Shown here: positions 14,728 to 17,315 of the stretch, one piece after another
How the letters are laid out: each line of letters starts with the position of its first letter
How positions within the stretch are numbered: position 1 is the first letter of the stretch
DNA from: Chrysochromulina tobinii
Taxonomy: Eukaryota; Haptophyta; Prymnesiales; Chrysochromulinaceae
Assembly (NCBI GenBank): GCA_001275005.1
Contig: JWZX01002370.1
Location: 1-17,315 of the forward strand
DNA: 17,315 nucleotides
Direction: 5' to 3'
Position numbers and translations under genes: made by a program
The notes under the pieces: generated by a model
What the model was told of the DNA's origin: nothing
The model's input: only the letters and a program-made list of their open reading frames with translations
Databases searched by the model: none

Positions 14728-15288
14728 GAAGAGCCGAACGGACCGATGCGCCGCATGGCGCGAGGCGCCGAGAGGGCGAGTTATGTGGAGCGTGCGTGCA
14801 GGCGGCCGTTTGTGCTGACTGGCTTCTTGCTTTCGATATGCATGTCATCGTGTGCACCCATGCGAAATGATGGCGAGCAGCACGTCGCTGTGTGAGCGCC
14901 GGCTGATGTGGCCGATGGAGCAGAGATGCGAGGGCGGACCGAAGGTAGGTAGCGACCATCTGCGTCACCCCAACACCCCGCGGGTCAGGGTGACTCCACA
15001 GGAGGCAGTCCACGTGTGAATCGGCACTGATACCAGCTTCGCTGTACATTATGCGTGTCAACCAGCTCGCTTCACGAAACACTCTTGTTTCCGCCCAACA
15101 CGGAGAAATCCAGTTTCGTGAATCCAAACTTGCGGCGTACACACGAAACAACTCACGAAACCCAAACACGCCAGTCGACGCCATGAGGGCCCCGGCGACA
15201 GAAGCGGCGCCGACCGCCACCACAGTACTGCGCGCGCCCTGCAGGGGACGCGCGCGCGCCGCGCTGCTCGAACTTCGTTTGGATCATT
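14728..15288. other. 561-bp intergenic spacer
   Basis: No credible gene is seen; the longer open frames on the minus strand are antisense to the chromodomain gene or lack family features. It separates two plus-strand genes and should contain the Rab3GAP-like promoter. A CACGAAAC repeat cluster at 15071-15161 is listed separately. Confidence 0.5.
15071..15161. repeat. CACGAAAC repeat cluster with a 10-bp inverted pair
   Basis: TTCACGAAAC at 15071-15080 is the exact reverse complement of GTTTCGTGAA at 15113-15122. Two more direct CACGAAAC copies lie at 15142-15149 and 15154-15161. The cluster is 130-220 bp upstream of the Rab3GAP-like start codon, a plausible position for a transcription-factor site array; function is inferred. 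Confidence 0.75.
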
Positions 15289-17315
15289 ATGCGGCGGGCG
15301 CAAAAGGGTGCCGGCTCGGACGTCTTCGAAATCAAGGACTTCAGCGTGTCGACGCCCTGGGAAGCCTTCGTGGTCGCGCTCGAGGAGGCGGTGCGCGCGT
15401 GGCTGGATGGCCGGGTGTGGCTCGCCACTAAGGAGCATCCTCAGCTGCTTCCGTGCATCGAGCATGAGCTCGAGCATGAGGGCGGTCAGCGCTACGTGCT
15501 GAGCCTGCACGGCAACCCGCACGTGGCGCGGACCACGTCACGAACGGGTGGTACGGCCATTGAGCTGCCACGGTTCATGGTTGAGATGCTTGATCCCTCC
15601 TCCGACTTTTCGTCCGAGTCCTTCTCCACAGACACGTCCGAGCGCTTGCGCCGCTGGTTTGGGCTGCATGCGTTCATCGTCCTGACGCCGCGCGACGTTC
15701 CGGTGCTCGATGCGCGCGAGATGACGCTGATGCAGAGCGCGCTCTGTGTCGCGCTCACGAGCTGCGAGCGACCCGACCTGCCCTGCTTCGTGCTGCACGA
15801 CGTGACCGAGGCGCACGTGTACGGCCGTGCACTGGCAGCCTGGCCCACTCTCGGCTGCAGATTCGACGTCGAGCTGCTCAAGGCGGCCGAGGTGCCCGAT
15901 GCATGCCGTACCATTGCAGGGATAGTTGCTCTCTTCCGCTCTAAGCTGCAGCTGTCGAGCGACGCGGCCGCAAATGCCTCCGCTGCCACCACCACCGCCG
16001 CAGCCGCTTTGGGCACCGCCGTGGCCGCAAGTACGATCACGCTGGCGCGCCGTTCGACGTACGTGCTAGGTTCTTGGGCGAAGTGGCAGCGGCCGTTGAT
16101 CGGCCCAGAGGATCTGCGCCTGACGCTGGGTGGCGCGTCTGACCCTCTCGAGGATCCGCGCGGCGAGGCGGCGCTCGCGCTGAACGTGCAGTGGCCGTGC
16201 ACACTCGTAGATACGCTAGGGCTGGGCACGGACGGCTGGCCGCCGCCAGACGAGGCCCTTCGACGAGGTAGTGCGCTCGAGGCGGCGCTTATGGACCCGG
16301 AGAGCGCGCCGGTGTGGCTGGTGCGCGCGGCTCCGCTGGCCGTACGAAGCGCGGGGGCTATCGCGCCGCCAGCCGCGTCCGCACAGCCGCGCTCGGCTCC
16401 CAGCCGCGCCACTTCCTCGATCCCCACCGGCTTAGCAAGCAGTGTCAAGCCGCCGCCGCCCCACGCCGTCCCCCCAAGCCGACGCATCGCTGAGCTCAGT
16501 GCGAGCGTTGGCGCGATGCTTGAATCCTGGGCGGCGCTCGACGAGTATGTGAGGACGTTGGCGAATAGCTCATCTGGGGCCGCGCTTGGCTTTCCAAATC
16601 AGGAGCGTGGCCTTCCAAACAAGGAGCTGTCGGATGACGAAACCGATGGCGCCTCGGCCTTTGACAGGTGGCTTGGGGCCGTGCGGGCGACGGGCGGCGC
16701 GCTGCCGTCTGCCGAAGAGCTTACGAGGCTAGTCGATTCGATCATAAGCGTACCGGCCGCACCACATCAAGTCGCGGCGCTCACCAGTGACGCCACCGCC
16801 GCCGCCACCGCCGCCGCCGCCACCGCCGCCGCCACTGCCGCCGCCGCCACCGCCGCCGCCGCCGCCAGCTCCGCGGGCAGCGGCACCTTCGTGTGCAGCG
16901 GCGCTCCGTATGGCAGCCTGTGGCATCGGCTGGGCCTGACGGCCCTGCGGGCGCGCGCGAGCTGGCGCGCGGCGCACGCGCCCGGCGTGTTGCTCGAGGG
17001 ATGGCGAGTGCTGCTGCGCCGATTACGCGAGCAAGCGGAGAGTACAATGCCGTTACCTCACCTCGCGTGCCGTGCTCCAGAGGCTGGCATGGTCGGGGTG
17101 CAGCAGCAGGCGCAGCTGCTCGCTATGTGCATCGCGCTCCAGCGAGGCGAGACAGTCGACGGGTATTCGGGGGCGGGGGTCTCGACCGGGGGTTCGCCGG
17201 GGCGGCTCAGTGCGCGCAAGGCGCGTGCTGTCGTGCGCCGCACAATGCTCGGTACGGCGCTCGGTCAGAAGGCTGACGAGGAGGAGGAGGAGGAGGAGGA
17301 GGAGGAGGAGGAAGA
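15289..17315 (+). CDS. Rab3GAP catalytic-subunit-like protein (RAB3GAP1 family), partial
   Basis: The frame opens at ATG 15289 and runs off the right edge (at least 675 residues). It begins DVFEIKDFSVSTPWEAFVVALEEA, matching the N-terminus of Rab3GAP1 (an FEI-x-DFT/S...WE pattern). Further matches are RWFGLHAFIVLTPRD (about 122-136), IAGIVALFRSKLQL (about 208-221), RRSTYVLGSWAKW (about 256-268), and SLWHRLGLTALRARASWRAA (about 543-562). Rab3GAP1 pairs with a noncatalytic subunit and acts on Rab3/Rab18 in exocytosis, ER and autophagy. The catalytic arginine of the family lies in the C-terminal part, beyond the window. Ala/Thr-rich repeat DNA at 16791-16867 and a Glu run at the right edge are lineage-specific insertions. 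No intron is needed within this span. Confidence 0.8.
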   Translation, partial: MRRAQKGAGSDVFEIKDFSVSTPWEAFVVALEEAVRAWLDGRVWLATKEHPQLLPCIEHELEHEGGQRYVLSLHGNPHVARTTSRTGGTAIELPRFMVEMLDPSSDFSSESFSTDTSERLRRWFGLHAFIVLTPRDVPVLDAREMTLMQSALCVALTSCERPDLPCFVLHDVTEAHVYGRALAAWPTLGCRFDVELLKAAEVPDACRTIAGIVALFRSKLQLSSDAAANASAATTTAAAALGTAVAASTITLARRSTYVLGSWAKWQRPLIGPEDLRLTLGGASDPLEDPRGEAALALNVQWPCTLVDTLGLGTDGWPPPDEALRRGSALEAALMDPESAPVWLVRAAPLAVRSAGAIAPPAASAQPRSAPSRATSSIPTGLASSVKPPPPHAVPPSRRIAELSASVGAMLESWAALDEYVRTLANSSSGAALGFPNQERGLPNKELSDDETDGASAFDRWLGAVRATGGALPSAEELTRLVDSIISVPAAPHQVAALTSDATAAATAAAATAAATAAAATAAAAASSAGSGTFVCSGAPYGSLWHRLGLTALRARASWRAAHAPGVLLEGWRVLLRRLREQAESTMPLPHLACRAPEAGMVGVQQQAQLLAMCIALQRGETVDGYSGAGVSTGGSPGRLSARKARAVVRRTMLGTALGQKADEEEEEEEEEEEE
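16588..16627 (+). repeat. Imperfect 19-bp direct repeat in the Rab3GAP-like gene
   Basis: GGCTTTCCAAATCAGGAGC (16588-16606) and GGCCTTCCAAACAAGGAGC (16609-16627) are separated by two bases and encode GFPNQER and GLPNKEL in frame. Another short tandem duplication within coding DNA. Confidence 0.85.
16791..16867 (+). repeat. GCC/ACC trinucleotide run (Ala/Thr)
   Basis: A run of GCC codons interspersed with ACC/ACT, in frame, encoding an Ala/Thr-rich linker between the N-terminal and helical parts of the Rab3GAP-like protein. Confidence 0.9.
17279..17315 (+). repeat. GAG trinucleotide run at the right edge
   Basis: An uninterrupted GAG (Glu) run of about 11 codons begins here and reaches the window edge. 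It is in frame with the Rab3GAP-like protein, where an acidic stretch of this type is common in the family. Confidence 0.9.

Noticed and set aside
14300-15223. A long minus-strand open frame antisense to the chromodomain gene
   Set aside because: Its composition is Arg/Ala/Ser-rich with no family features, and the plus-strand gene has clear domains.

Overview
The window is a nuclear segment of a GC-rich, intron-containing eukaryote. Bacterial origin is excluded by GT-AG introns inside a protein kinase and by TOG, Rab3GAP, chromodomain and G-protein-coupled-receptor-kinase (GRK) type proteins. High GC, CAG/GCC codon repeats, compact spacing and short introns suggest a microalgal protist such as a haptophyte; that placement is inference.

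Layout, left to right. (1) Minus strand, 1-3867: a SPIRAL2/TORTIFOLIA1-like TOG-repeat microtubule protein with a polyglutamine tract and a long coiled coil running off the left edge, carrying one 81-nt intron. (2) Plus, 4075-7031: a TAF1C-like (RNA polymerase I SL1 subunit) protein in three reading-frame blocks; it shares a 207-bp divergent promoter region with gene 1. (3) Minus, 7249-10435: a six-exon GRK-like kinase with an N-terminal RGS-homology region, a complete AGC catalytic core, a large insertion resembling a cyclic-nucleotide-binding domain in the C-lobe, and a CaaX-like C-terminus. (4) A 614-bp non-coding stretch with a perfect 14-bp hairpin. (5) Minus, 11050-11484: a small EF-hand-like protein. 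(6) Plus, 11744-13138: a homologue of N-acetylglucosamine-6-phosphate deacetylase that has lost its metal ligands. (7) Plus, 13321-14727: a chromodomain protein with a CxxC...CxxC zinc module. (8) A 561-bp spacer with a CACGAAAC repeat cluster. (9) Plus, 15289 to the right edge: the N-terminal part of a Rab3GAP catalytic-subunit-like protein.

The genes do not form an operon or a single pathway; they are housekeeping and signalling genes packed closely, with two divergent pairs. The most interesting signal is in the introns. Two introns in unrelated genes (1009-1089 and 9098-9169) contain the same internal ~20-bp repeat unit, and in both the exon sequence around the AG|GT junction is duplicated at the two ends of the intron. 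A third intron (9584-9666) shows an older, diverged version of the same flanking duplication without the repeat unit. This is what introner-like insertion with target duplication would look like. All six introns I could resolve are phase 0. Short in-frame tandem duplications are also frequent in the exons.
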